Shown piece by piece: positions 16,917-25,784 of a DNA stretch of 64,000 nucleotides. The stretch covers positions 1-64,000 of the forward strand of contig CAVJPS010000010.1 of the NCBI GenBank assembly GCA_963651465.1, read 5' to 3'. This stretch comes from SUG2458 sp963651465. GTDB taxonomy: Bacteria; Bacillota_I; Bacilli_A; RFN20; CAG-826. Numbering within the stretch: position 1 is the first letter of the stretch; the number at the start of each line of letters is the position of its first letter. The notes under the pieces were generated by a model, which made no database searches, was not told the DNA's origin, and saw only the letters and a list, made by a program, of their open reading frames with translations. Position numbers and translations under genes: made by a program.

Positions 16917-17450
16917 TTACCTCCTTAAAATACAAGCATGAATAAATCCATATTTGAATTTCTTAACTTTAGTAAATAAAGATTCATCAATTTTAAATTC
17001 TTCATCAGTTTCTACTACAATTATACCACGAGTAGAAATAATATTATTATTTAAAAGATAATCAACAATTTCATTACAAACTTTAAGTTTATATGGTGGA
17101 TCCATAATAATTAAATCAAATTGATTTTCACCACATGTCATTAAAAAAGACTTATAATCTGAACTTATTACTTTAGAATTTGTAATGTCTAATGTCTTAA
17201 GATTTGTATTTATACATTTAATAGGATCTTTTTCTTTATCAACAAATGTACATTCTTTAGCACCACGAGATAATGCTTCGATTCCATAAGCACCCGAACC
17301 TGCAAATAAGTCTAAAACTCTTGTATCAATAACATCTTGACCTAATGAAGAAAATAATGCTTCTCTTATTCTATCTTTTGTTGGTCTTGTAGTTTCTTGT
17401 GAAGGAAAAACTATATTACGATGTCTAAATTTTCCACCAATAATTCTCAT
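16917..17450 (-). CDS. rsmD: 16S rRNA (guanine966-N2) methyltransferase
   Basis: A 177-residue SAM-dependent methyltransferase. The N-terminus MRIIGGKFRHR and RPTKDRIREALF, the SAM loop DLFAGSGAYGIEALSRGA and the catalytic DPPY are typical for RsmD, which methylates G966 of 16S rRNA in the assembled small subunit. It lies between ylbF and coaD on one transcript. Confidence 0.96.
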   Translation of the reverse strand: MRIIGGKFRHRNIVFPSQETTRPTKDRIREALFSSLGQDVIDTRVLDLFAGSGAYGIEALSRGAKECTFVDKEKDPIKCINTNLKTLDITNSKVISSDYKSFLMTCGENQFDLIIMDPPYKLKVCNEIVDYLLNNNIISTRGIIVVETDEEFKIDESLFTKVKKFKYGFIHACILRR

Positions 17451-17453
17451 AAT

Positions 17454-17834
17454 TTAATCCTCTTGTTCTAAATCGAATTTATGTTCGCAAATATGTTCAC
17501 GGAATTTATTAAAAATCTTTGCATCAATTTCATCATAACATTTCCTAACTTCAGCATATTTTTCTAAATAAATACGAACTATAGGATGTTCTTCTAATTC
17601 TTTTTTTGCCATATAAAGTTTATGTTGAGCTTTTTTTGCTTCTAAAGAATCCATTTTATAAATCTTTAAGACATCACTATATTCAGTTTGTGCGACTGAG
17701 TAACGATATGATAAAGCCATTACTTCTTCATTTTCTTCCATTTTAGATTCTGCTTCTTCTAATTCTTTATTTAAGTTAGAATTCTTAATTGTATCTTTTA
17801 AATCATATGCTAAATCAATAATGTTTTCTTCCAT
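17454..17834 (-). CDS. ylbF: YlbF-family regulator (RicF-like)
   Basis: A 126-residue, mainly helical protein of the YlbF/YmcA family. In Bacillus, YlbF, YmcA and YaaT form the RicAFT complex that steers RNase Y cleavage of mRNA. The sequence from about residue 25 to 110 fits the family's helical hairpin. The family assignment is also backed by gene order (ylbF-rsmD-coaD). Only three codon-free bases separate it from rsmD. Confidence 0.85.
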   Translation of the reverse strand: MEENIIDLAYDLKDTIKNSNLNKELEEAESKMEENEEVMALSYRYSVAQTEYSDVLKIYKMDSLEAKKAQHKLYMAKKELEEHPIVRIYLEKYAEVRKCYDEIDAKIFNKFREHICEHKFDLEQED

Positions 17835-17916
17835 ATTTGTGACACCTTACTTGCTACTTTATTATATATATTTATATTTAAAATTTAAAGTATAATAATA
17901 GGTTTAAAAAAAGGTA

Positions 17917-17945
17917 TTCACAAAATAATTCTTTTGTGGTAATAT
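17917..17945 (+). promoter_or_regulatory. Sigma-A promoter immediately in front of def
   Basis: TTCACA (17917-17922), a 17-base spacer and TAATAT (17940-17945). The expected transcription start, about 7 bases after the -10 box, falls at 17952, next to the GTG at 17953. Confidence 0.75.
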
Positions 17946-17952
17946 AGCACCG

Positions 17953-18507
17953 GTGATTATTGTGTTTAAAATAGTTAAAGATACTCAAAAAAGCATTCGT
18001 GAAAAATGTGAACCAGTTTTAATGCCAGCTTCAAAAGAAGATATTGCATTATTAAAAGAAATGGTCAAATATTTACGTTTAAGCCAAGATGACAATTATG
18101 CAACAAAGCATAATATTCGTTCTGGTGTTGGTTTAGCTGCACCACAAATTGGTATTCAAAAAAGAATGCTTGCTGTATCTTATATTATTGACGAAGAGGG
18201 TAATCGAGTTGAATATGGCTTAATTAATCCACGTATTGTGGCAAATTCAGTTAAGCTTTGCTGCTTAGCAAGTGGTGAAGGCTGCCTTTCAGTTGATATT
18301 GACCGTAAAGGCTATGTCTATCGCTATTATAAAATTACTGTAAGAGCATATGATGTCTTACAAGAAAAAGATATTGAAATTGTAGCAAAAGGTTACGATG
18401 CAATAGTTTTACAACACGAAATAGATCATTTAGATGGCATATTATATTATGACCATATTAATAAAAAAGATCCTTTCGAAGAAAAAGAAAACGCTATTAA
18501 AATATAG
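17953..18507 (+). CDS. def: Peptide deformylase
   Basis: A 184-residue metalloenzyme that removes the formyl group from the initiator methionine. The three motifs are complete: GVGLAAPQIG (58-67), EGCLS (109-113, metal Cys) and HEIDH (155-159, two metal His and the catalytic Glu). It matches the longer type 2 deformylase of staphylococci and bacilli in length and in the insertion before motif 1. No ATG is available. The start is GTG 17953 or GTG 17962; the first coincides with the predicted transcription start, the second has GGTG just upstream. Codon use is ordinary. Confidence 0.95.
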   Translation: MIIVFKIVKDTQKSIREKCEPVLMPASKEDIALLKEMVKYLRLSQDDNYATKHNIRSGVGLAAPQIGIQKRMLAVSYIIDEEGNRVEYGLINPRIVANSVKLCCLASGEGCLSVDIDRKGYVYRYYKITVRAYDVLQEKDIEIVAKGYDAIVLQHEIDHLDGILYYDHINKKDPFEEKENAIKI

Positions 18508-18515
18508 TGTTTTTT
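18491..18515 (+). terminator. Terminator of def
   Basis: Stem ACGCTAT / ATAGTGT (one G-U pair) followed by five T. The stop codon of def lies inside the right arm. Confidence 0.7.
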
Positions 18516-18532
18516 ATTCTCTTTAATGTTTG

Positions 18533-18574
18533 CTAACTTTACATAACAATAGTTAATGACTATAATAAAGTTAG
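18533..18574 (+). promoter_or_regulatory. RNase J promoter enclosed by a 9-bp inverted repeat
   Basis: TTTACA (18538-18543), 17 bases, TATAAT (18561-18566). A perfect inverted repeat, CTAACTTTA (18533-18541) and TAAAGTTAG (18566-18574), overlaps both promoter boxes. It may be an operator or a structure formed at the promoter. Confidence 0.6.
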
Positions 18575-18622
18575 TAATACTTATATACAAAATCATGAAA
18601 TATTTAGAATGGAGGTCTTTTT

Positions 18623-20293
18623 ATGGCTTTTAATCTTTCTTCGCCAGTTCAAATCTATGCTTTAGGTGGCTTATGTGAAGTTGGTAAAAACACATATTGT
18701 ATTGAATCTGAAAAAGATTTAATTTTAATTGATGCTGGTGTTATGTTTCCTGGGGCAGATTTACCAGGTATTGATTATGTTATTCCTGATTATACACATT
18801 TAAAAAACAATCGTACAAAAATTAAAGCTTTATTTATTACACACGGTCACGAGGACCATATTGGTGCGATTCCTTTTTTAGTACAAAGTGTTTATATTCC
18901 TGTTATTTACGCACCTAAATTAGCTGCGTCATTAATTCGTAACAAATTACAAGAACACCGTATTAAAGAAAATGTGAAAATTGTTGAATATAACGAAGAT
19001 AGTGTTATTACTGCTGGAGATTTTAAAGTTCAATTTTTCCAAGTAACTCACTCTATTCCTGATTCTTTTGGTATTTGTATTGATACACCAGAAGGACGTA
19101 TTGTTACTACTGGTGACTTCAAAGTAGACCTTACTCCTGTTGGACCTGATATTAACTTAACTAAAATGGCTTTATTAGGCAAAGAAGGAATTGATCTTCT
19201 TTTAAGTGATTCAACTAACGCTGAAAAAGAAGGCTATACTGCTTCAGAAAAAAACGTTATTAGTTCAATCAATGATGTTTTTGCTAAAGCTCCTGGACGT
19301 TTAATTGTATCAACTTTCTCTAGTAATATTTCACGTATTCAACAAATTGTTGAAGCTTGTGTTAAATATAAAAAGAAAATTGTTATTTTAGGTCGTTCAA
19401 TGGAAAATGCTGTTTCAGCTGCTCGTAGCTTTGGATATATTAAAATTCCAGATGCTTCTTTAGTTAACGTTGACGATGTTAAAACAATTACACCAAGTGA
19501 AACTGTTATATTATGTACTGGTTCACAAGGTGAACCAATGGCAGCTTTAAGTCGTATTGCTAATGGTGAACACAAAAACGTTAAAATCATTCCTGGTGAT
19601 ACTGTTGTTTTCTCATCTTCACCTATTCCTGGTAATGCTGCATTTATTAATAAAGTCATTAACCAATTAACTAGAGTTGGTGCTAATGTCTTAACAAACA
19701 GTGTCTTCTATTCATTACACTCATCTGGTCACCCTTCAAAACAAGAATTAAGAATTGTTTTAAAACTATTTAAACCTAAATATTTTATGCCAGTACATGG
19801 TGAATATCGTATGTTAAGAATTCATAGTGATATTGCTGTAAGTTTAGGAATGCCACGTGACCATACATTTATTATGGCAAATGGTGATTCATTATATTTA
19901 AAAAATCACGAAATTACTGAAGGACCACGCGTTCAAGCTGATGATATTTATATTGATGGTCGTGATATTAACGGTCTTAATACAAGTGTCATTCACGATC
20001 GTAAGATTTTAGCTGATGATGGTATGGTTGCTGTTTTAGTAGTATTAGATTCTCGTAACAATCGTCTTATGACAAAGCCGGCTATTTATACTCGTGGATT
20101 TGTTCATTTAACTACAAGTAATGTTGTAGAAAAAGCCCAAGGAAAAATTGAAATAGCTCTTAACGAATTAATGAAATCCAAAGTTACATTTGCTGAAATC
20201 AAAAATACTATTAAAAATACTTTAGCTCAATATTTATTCCGTAAAACTCAAAGAAATCCTTACATTATTCCTGTCATCATGAATAAACAATAA
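18623..20293 (+). CDS. rnj: Ribonuclease J
   Basis: A 556-residue metallo-beta-lactamase/beta-CASP ribonuclease. It has the zinc motif HGHEDHIG (His74, His76, Asp78, His79), later zinc ligands in VTHSIPDSFG and GDFKVD, the RNA-grip serines of the beta-CASP part (STFSSNISR) and the C-terminal His motif HSSGHPS / PVHGEYR. RNase J is the 5'-3' exonuclease and endonuclease of Gram-positive mRNA decay. A strong GGAGGTC site precedes the ATG. maf follows after one base, so both are on one message. Confidence 0.95.
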   Translation: MAFNLSSPVQIYALGGLCEVGKNTYCIESEKDLILIDAGVMFPGADLPGIDYVIPDYTHLKNNRTKIKALFITHGHEDHIGAIPFLVQSVYIPVIYAPKLAASLIRNKLQEHRIKENVKIVEYNEDSVITAGDFKVQFFQVTHSIPDSFGICIDTPEGRIVTTGDFKVDLTPVGPDINLTKMALLGKEGIDLLLSDSTNAEKEGYTASEKNVISSINDVFAKAPGRLIVSTFSSNISRIQQIVEACVKYKKKIVILGRSMENAVSAARSFGYIKIPDASLVNVDDVKTITPSETVILCTGSQGEPMAALSRIANGEHKNVKIIPGDTVVFSSSPIPGNAAFINKVINQLTRVGANVLTNSVFYSLHSSGHPSKQELRIVLKLFKPKYFMPVHGEYRMLRIHSDIAVSLGMPRDHTFIMANGDSLYLKNHEITEGPRVQADDIYIDGRDINGLNTSVIHDRKILADDGMVAVLVVLDSRNNRLMTKPAIYTRGFVHLTTSNVVEKAQGKIEIALNELMKSKVTFAEIKNTIKNTLAQYLFRKTQRNPYIIPVIMNKQ

Positions 20294-20294
20294 T

Positions 20295-20831
20295 ATGTAT
20301 ATTTTAGCGTCTAAATCCCCACGTCGAGTTGAATTATTAAAACAACTAATTCCAACATTCGACATTATCCCAGCAAATATTGATGAAAACATTAAAGGAA
20401 TGTACCCAAGTGACATTCCTTTAAGTTTGTCTTTCCAAAAAGCAATTGCTGTATTTAAAGAACACCCTGATGACATTGTTATTGCAGCTGATACTATTGT
20501 TATTTTGGATAATAAAGTTTTAGGTAAACCTAAAAACTCAAAAGAAGCAAAAAAAATGTTACAAGCCTTATCTGGCAAAGAACATAAAGTTATAACTGGT
20601 TATACAATTATTTCTAAAAGTAAATTTATAAATAAAAAAGTTACTACTAAAGTGTATTTTAATGATTTAAATGAAGAATTAATTGATAGCTATGTTGCAA
20701 CAGGTTCACCTTTAGATAAAGCTGGTGCGTACGGAATTCAAGATAAAGATTTTAAACTAGTAAAGAAAATAGAAGGTAGTTACACAAATGTTGTTGGTTT
20801 ACCTCTAGAATCCTTAAAGAAAGAACTCTAA
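20295..20831 (+). CDS. maf: Maf-family nucleoside triphosphate pyrophosphatase
   Basis: A 178-residue protein of normal length. The start MYILASKSPRRVELL is the nucleotide-binding motif (SxSPRR), with AADTIV, GKP and GYTI as further family motifs. These enzymes hydrolyse dTTP, UTP or modified nucleotides to monophosphates and limit their incorporation. Its ATG follows the rnj stop by one base and no separate ribosome site is evident, which suggests coupling. Confidence 0.93.
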   Translation: MYILASKSPRRVELLKQLIPTFDIIPANIDENIKGMYPSDIPLSLSFQKAIAVFKEHPDDIVIAADTIVILDNKVLGKPKNSKEAKKMLQALSGKEHKVITGYTIISKSKFINKKVTTKVYFNDLNEELIDSYVATGSPLDKAGAYGIQDKDFKLVKKIEGSYTNVVGLPLESLKKEL

Positions 20832-20869
20832 AAGTAGATATTATTTAAATTTAAATATCTACTTTTTTA
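20831..20869 (+). terminator. Terminator of rnj-maf
   Basis: Stem AAGTAGATATT... / ...ATATCTACTT followed by a T7 run. Confidence 0.85.
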
Positions 20870-20948
20870 TTTGTTATAAAAATATTTCTTAAAGTCTTTA
20901 TACTTAAAATAAAATAATGTAAAATAATAATGAAAGTAGGCGATAATA

Positions 20949-21539
20949 ATGTCTAATAATATTGAAATCGAAGCAAAAATGCTCGTCAATGAAGACGAAT
21001 ATAAAAAATTATTAAAACATTTTAATGTTAGTACTAATGAAGTGATTGTTCAAACAAATCACTATATTGATTCAGAAGATCATGAATTACGTAAACTAGG
21101 TTTTGCATTACGTATTAGAGAGAAAAAAGACGAATTTGAATTAACATTAAAAACTCCACTAAGTGAAGGACTTCTTGAAAAAAACGAAATTATTACACGT
21201 AATGATTATTTAACTTTTAAAGAACGTGATGTTTTCCCAAATGGTAGTATTCGTAATTTCCTATTAATGCTTGGTATTAAAGTATTTAATTTAAAAATAC
21301 AAGCAAGCTTAACAACTGAACGTTTTAATGTCCAATACGGTCCAGATTCATTATTGTCTATTGATAAGAATATTTATGGCGATAAAATAGATTACGAAGT
21401 TGAAATGGAAGATACTGGTCTAGAAAATGCTCAAAATAATTTAAAAGATATTTGTAATGAAACAAACATCGAATATCGTCAAAATCCATTTTCTAAACAA
21501 GCTCGAGCAATGGAACAATTTTATCGTTCCTCAAACTAA
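20949..21539 (+). CDS. CYTH-domain protein (triphosphate tunnel metalloenzyme, YjbK-like)
   Basis: A 196-residue protein. The N-terminal EIEAKMLV carries the ExExK signature, and alternating charged strands such as LRIREKKDEFELTLKTP line the expected beta-tunnel. CYTH proteins bind and hydrolyse triphosphates or make cyclic nucleotides. Length and sequence fit the Bacillus YjbK group, whose natural substrate is not firmly known. It is monocistronic with a ribosome site AAAGTAGG and a terminator shared with spx. Confidence 0.88.
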   Translation: MSNNIEIEAKMLVNEDEYKKLLKHFNVSTNEVIVQTNHYIDSEDHELRKLGFALRIREKKDEFELTLKTPLSEGLLEKNEIITRNDYLTFKERDVFPNGSIRNFLLMLGIKVFNLKIQASLTTERFNVQYGPDSLLSIDKNIYGDKIDYEVEMEDTGLENAQNNLKDICNETNIEYRQNPFSKQARAMEQFYRSSN

Positions 21540-21557
21540 TTAAAATTAACAAAAAAT

Positions 21558-21584
21558 AAAACACGATTGAATCGTGTTTTTATT
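21558..21584. terminator. Bidirectional terminator between the CYTH gene and spx
   Basis: Stem AAACACGATT / AATCGTGTTT with flanking A and T runs. Confidence 0.85.
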
Positions 21585-22035
21585 TTGCTTTATACGTTTT
21601 TTGTGCTTCTTTAATATCGTTTTGGCAGTTTTCACATTCATCACAATCTTTACAATTACATACTTGTTCAGCATATAATCTTGCTTCACGAGGAATGAAT
21701 GTACGAATTTCTTCAGAATTATAACCAACTTGAATACGGTGGTCATCAACCATAATAGGTCTTTTTAAAACAGAAGGATTTTCTCTAATAAATTGTACTA
21801 GTTGTGAAATAGTCATAGAATCAACATCAATTTTTTGTTCTTTCATAATCTTAGAACGTTCAGAAATAATATCATCTGTCCCATTTTCACTCTTAATTAA
21901 AATCTCTTTTAATTCTTTTTCGTTTAATGTTGCAGCAAAAATATTTTTTTCTTCATATGGTATTTTTTGTTCATCAAACCATTTCAAGACTTTACGGCAC
22001 GAAGCACAACTTGGCGAAACATAAATTTTAATCAT
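21580..22035 (-). CDS. spx: Spx-family redox regulator with a Cys-rich C-terminal tail
   Basis: A 151-residue protein from ATG 22035, chosen because GGAGGG lies 8 bases upstream; a longer frame to 22086 lacks a good site. The start MIKIYVSPSCASC holds the CxxC redox switch (Cys10, Cys13), and LKRPIMVDDHRIQVGYN and IRTFIPREAR are near-identical to the Spx core, which binds the RNA polymerase alpha subunit under thiol stress. The protein continues about 30 residues past the normal end, with five cysteines in 12 residues (VCNCKDCDECENC). This looks like a metal site or a second redox element and is not in the Bacillus protein. Confidence 0.9.
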   Translation of the reverse strand: MIKIYVSPSCASCRKVLKWFDEQKIPYEEKNIFAATLNEKELKEILIKSENGTDDIISERSKIMKEQKIDVDSMTISQLVQFIRENPSVLKRPIMVDDHRIQVGYNSEEIRTFIPREARLYAEQVCNCKDCDECENCQNDIKEAQKTYKAK

Positions 22036-22163
22036 TAAACCACCCTCCAGTAAAATAATTGTAATTGATTGTAGCTTTTTTTTCAATTATAATATGAGTG
22101 TTATGAAAAAGAAATTAAATTAATATAAATATTAATTAATTTATATATTTGGAGGTATTTTAT

Positions 22164-23141
22164 ATGGATAGAATAATAAGTGGTATTAAACCTACAGGTA
22201 ATTTAACTTTAGGAAACTATATTGGTGCATTAAAGAATTTTCCTAAATTCCAAGATCAAGGAGAAACATTTATATTTATTGCTGATTTACATGCGTTAAC
22301 ACTCCCAATTGATCCTAATTTTTTACGTGAGAATTCACGTGATATTGCTGCCTTTTATCTTGCTGCAGGATTAGATCCTAAAAAGACACATATTTTCTTA
22401 CAATCACATGTTTCTGCTCATGCTGAAATGAATGCAATTATGCAAAACTTTTTATATATGGGTGAATTAGGTCGTATGACTCAATATAAAGAAAAATCTC
22501 ACAATATGAAGCAAGATGCTATTGGCTTAGGTTTGTTTGCATATCCTGTTTTAATGGCATGTGATATTTTGCTTTACAATGCTAATATTGTTCCAGTTGG
22601 TGAAGACCAAGTTCAACATGTTGAATTAACTCGTGACTTATGTCATCGTTTCAATAATCGCTATGGTGATATTTTACAAATGCCAAAAGCTGTTTTAACA
22701 AAAGTTGGTGCTCGTATTATGTCATTGAGTGACCCAACAGTTAAAATGTCAAAAAGTGATCCAAAAGGTGATATTTTCCTAAAAGATGATTTAGCAGCTG
22801 TCCGTAAAAAAATTATGTCTGCTGTCACAGATTCAGAAATGGTTGTTAAATACGATAAAGAAAATAAGCCTGGTATTTCTAATTTACTTACAATATATGC
22901 GTCTTTAAAAGAAATCACAATTGAAGAAGCTGAAAAAGAATTTGTTGGAGCAAATTATGGTACATTTAAACGTGCTGTTGCTGACGTAGTTTGTGAAGTA
23001 CTTGGAGCTTTCCAAGAAAGATATAAAAACATTATGGAAAGTGGTATTGTAGATAAAGTCTTAGCAGAAGGTGCTGAATACGCTTCTAAAGTAGCAAATG
23101 AAACATTAAAGAAAGTCCACGATGCAGTTGGATTATTATAA
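22164..23141 (+). CDS. trpS: Tryptophanyl-tRNA synthetase
   Basis: A class I aminoacyl-tRNA synthetase of 325 residues from ATG 22164, which has GGAGGT 7 bases upstream; an in-frame TTG at 22149 lies inside that site and is unlikely. The HIGH-type motif is in LTLGNYIGA (residues 14-22) and the KMSKS loop reads KMSKSDP. It charges tRNA-Trp. No T-box leader is visible in the 77 bases upstream. The HAD gene follows after 11 bases. Confidence 0.96.
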   Translation: MDRIISGIKPTGNLTLGNYIGALKNFPKFQDQGETFIFIADLHALTLPIDPNFLRENSRDIAAFYLAAGLDPKKTHIFLQSHVSAHAEMNAIMQNFLYMGELGRMTQYKEKSHNMKQDAIGLGLFAYPVLMACDILLYNANIVPVGEDQVQHVELTRDLCHRFNNRYGDILQMPKAVLTKVGARIMSLSDPTVKMSKSDPKGDIFLKDDLAAVRKKIMSAVTDSEMVVKYDKENKPGISNLLTIYASLKEITIEEAEKEFVGANYGTFKRAVADVVCEVLGAFQERYKNIMESGIVDKVLAEGAEYASKVANETLKKVHDAVGLL

Positions 23142-23152
23142 GGTGAAATAAG

Positions 23153-23962
23153 ATGAAAGAACAATATCTTATTGCTTTAGATTTAGATGGTACATTACTA
23201 AATAATGAAAGTAAAATATCAAAAGCAACTAAAGAATATTTAAAAGGACTTGATAGTAAAGGATATAAAATCGTAATTACTACTGGTCGTCCTATTAGAA
23301 ACGCAATTGATTTCTACAATGAACTCAATTTACATTCACCTCTTGTTGCTTATAATGGAGCAAGAGTCGTTCATCCTCATGATAAAACATTTAAAGAAAA
23401 AGAATTTGTTTTTCCTTCTCAAGTAATAAAAAACATCTTAAATGATATTCCTGATGAATATATTGATATTGCAATGTGTGAAACTGACGATAATGTTTGG
23501 ATGTCACGTAAAGACAATGTTGTAGCAAATGATTTTTGGTATCGTGATCTTGATATTATATTCGGTGATTTAAGAGAAACCGTTAATCAAAATGTTACTA
23601 CTTTTATTATTAGAGCGTCTAAAGAAGAATATAAAAATTATATTGCTAATGTAGTTTCAAAATATGATGGAGTACGTTTAAGATTTTGGCAAGGTTATTT
23701 AGATAGATTCTGTGAAGTTTATTATGATGGAACTTCTAAAGCTTCAGGTCTTAAATATGTTTGTGAATATTATGGTATTCCAGAAGAAAATACTTTTGCT
23801 TTCGGTGATGAAGTAAATGATTTAGAAATATTAAAATTTGTAAAACATGGATACGCAATGAAAAATAGTAGTAAAGCATTATTAAAAGATATCAAAAACG
23901 TTACTGAATTTACAAATGACGAAGATGGCGTAATAAAAGAATTACAAAAACTTATTAAGTAA
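23153..23962 (+). CDS. Cof-type HAD-superfamily phosphatase
   Basis: A 269-residue cytosolic phosphatase. HAD motif I is ALDLDGTLL (residues 7-15), motif II is ITTGRP, and motif IV is FGDEVNDLEIL. The large cap between motifs II and III is the C2 type of the Cof/YcsE group, which acts on sugar phosphates, flavin precursors or pyridoxal phosphate; substrate cannot be assigned. It shares a transcript with trpS. Confidence 0.88.
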   Translation: MKEQYLIALDLDGTLLNNESKISKATKEYLKGLDSKGYKIVITTGRPIRNAIDFYNELNLHSPLVAYNGARVVHPHDKTFKEKEFVFPSQVIKNILNDIPDEYIDIAMCETDDNVWMSRKDNVVANDFWYRDLDIIFGDLRETVNQNVTTFIIRASKEEYKNYIANVVSKYDGVRLRFWQGYLDRFCEVYYDGTSKASGLKYVCEYYGIPEENTFAFGDEVNDLEILKFVKHGYAMKNSSKALLKDIKNVTEFTNDEDGVIKELQKLIK

Positions 23963-23970
23963 AATAAAAG

Positions 23971-24014
23971 CCTCATAGTTTCATGGCGTGATACTATGAG
24001 GTTGTTTTTTTTTT
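23971..24014. terminator. Terminator between convergent genes
   Basis: Stem CCTCATAGT / ACTATGAGG with a 13-base loop and a long T run. It ends the trpS operon and probably the phosphoglucomutase gene on the other strand. Confidence 0.8.
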
Positions 24015-25716
24015 ATAATTTTAAGAAGTTCTTAAGCCATAAATATATTTTTTGAGGTTTACCATCAACTTCTTCAGGGTCATTAGAGACAGCACCAATA
24101 TAGAATTTACACTTTGGTTCTGTTCCAGATGGACGAATAGCAATAGTTGAATTATCGTCAAGAATATATTTAATAACATTTGATTTAGGTAACTTAATTG
24201 TAGAAATAATTCCGTTTTCGTTCTTTTCACTTGTTAAATAGTCTTCGACTGTGTTAACACGTGTACGGTTAACTTCACGTAATGGATTTTTTCTTAAACT
24301 ATCCATTAAAGATTCCATCTTTTTAGCACCTTCAGCACCTTTAAATTCAGTAGAATATTGAACATCTTTAAAGAAATGTCCAGTTCTATTTTGAATTTCA
24401 AATAATACTTCATCCAAGTATTTACCTTGTTCGTGATAGAAACAAGCCATTTCACAATATAACAATAAAGCTTGTAAACCATCTTTATCACGAGCAAATG
24501 GAGCAATTAAAGCACCGTAAGATTCTTCATAACCGAATTCAAAGTGAGGGTTATCGCCATTTAATTCGCATTCATGAATCTTTTCACCAATAAATTTAAA
24601 ACCAGTTAAAGTTTGAACTGTTTTAACTCCATACCAAGAAGCAACTTCTTCGCCAAGACCAGATGTAACAATAGTATTAAACATAACACCATTACGGCTT
24701 AATTTACCTTGTGCTTTACGTTGAGAAAAAATATAATCCATCAACATAGCACCACCATTGTTACCAGTTAAACGTTTATATTCACCATTTGATGATAGGT
24801 AAGCAACACCAACTCTATCAGCGTCAGGGTCAGTCATAACAATAAGAGGAGCTTTTATTTCTTTTGCAAGTTTTAAAGCTGCATTATAAGCTTTAGGGTC
24901 TTCAGGGTTTGGTGTTAAAGTATGTGAGAAATTTGGATCTGGAGTACATTGTTCTTCAACTGGAACAATTTCATATCCTGCTTCTTTAAAAATACGCATA
25001 CCATTAACATAAGAAGTACCGTGTTGAGGTGTAAATACAATTTTATATCCTTCTTTTTTTACATCAGGATTCAATCTAATAGATAAGACTTGTTTACAAT
25101 ATTCATCGTCAACTTCAGGTCCACAAGTAATAACAACACCATGAGGTTCATATTCAGGAACTGCAGTTTCAAGTTCACTAGGCTTAGAATCAATAATATC
25201 AAGTAAAGGTTTAATTGCGTCTGGAACTAATTGACAACCTGTTTCATCATATACTTTAAAACCATTATATTGTTTTGGGTTATGAGAAGCAGTGATAACA
25301 ACACCACCAACACAATTTAAATAACGAACAGCAAATGATAATTCAGGAGTTGGTCTTAATGAATCAAAGACATAAACTTTAATACCGTTAAAACTTAAAA
25401 TTTCTGCTGTTTCATTACAGAATTCACGAGAGTTAAATCTATTATCGTGAGCAATAACAACGCCTCTTTCACGAGCATCAGGGAACTTAGCAACTAAATA
25501 TTCTCCAAAAGAAACAGCAGCTTTTAAAATAGTAAAGAAGTTCATTCTATTACTACCTGGTCCCATAACACCACGCATACCAGCTGTACCAAATTCAATA
25601 TCTTTAAAGAATGCGTCTTGCTTTTGCTCTACTGACATTGCTTTTAAAGTAGCAACATCTTCTTTAGATACAAGTTCAGATTTTATCCATGCTTTATATT
25701 TTTCTTCAATAGTCAT
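24013..25716 (-). CDS. Phosphoglucomutase/phosphomannomutase
   Basis: A 567-residue alpha-D-phosphohexomutase of the PgcA type, the length usual in Bacillota. The phosphoserine loop is TASHNPKQYNG (about residue 139), the metal loop DPDADRVG (about 295), the sugar loop GYEESYG and the phosphate-binding loop RPSGTEPK (about 528). It interconverts glucose-1- and glucose-6-phosphate, linking glycolysis to glycan and glycolipid synthesis, such as the lipid-linked sugars made by the glycosyltransferase at 35491-36849. Confidence 0.95.
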   Translation of the reverse strand: MTIEEKYKAWIKSELVSKEDVATLKAMSVEQKQDAFFKDIEFGTAGMRGVMGPGSNRMNFFTILKAAVSFGEYLVAKFPDARERGVVIAHDNRFNSREFCNETAEILSFNGIKVYVFDSLRPTPELSFAVRYLNCVGGVVITASHNPKQYNGFKVYDETGCQLVPDAIKPLLDIIDSKPSELETAVPEYEPHGVVITCGPEVDDEYCKQVLSIRLNPDVKKEGYKIVFTPQHGTSYVNGMRIFKEAGYEIVPVEEQCTPDPNFSHTLTPNPEDPKAYNAALKLAKEIKAPLIVMTDPDADRVGVAYLSSNGEYKRLTGNNGGAMLMDYIFSQRKAQGKLSRNGVMFNTIVTSGLGEEVASWYGVKTVQTLTGFKFIGEKIHECELNGDNPHFEFGYEESYGALIAPFARDKDGLQALLLYCEMACFYHEQGKYLDEVLFEIQNRTGHFFKDVQYSTEFKGAEGAKKMESLMDSLRKNPLREVNRTRVNTVEDYLTSEKNENGIISTIKLPKSNVIKYILDDNSTIAIRPSGTEPKCKFYIGAVSNDPEEVDGKPQKIYLWLKNFLKL

Positions 25717-25784
25717 AATTTTATATCCTCCACACTACCTAACTTAGATTTTACCATTGTTAGAAATAAATTTAAATTTATTTG

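Noticed and set aside
22087..22163. Possible T-box leader in front of trpS
   Set aside because: Too short and no T-box sequence or antiterminator; the upstream regions of argS and gltX also show none.
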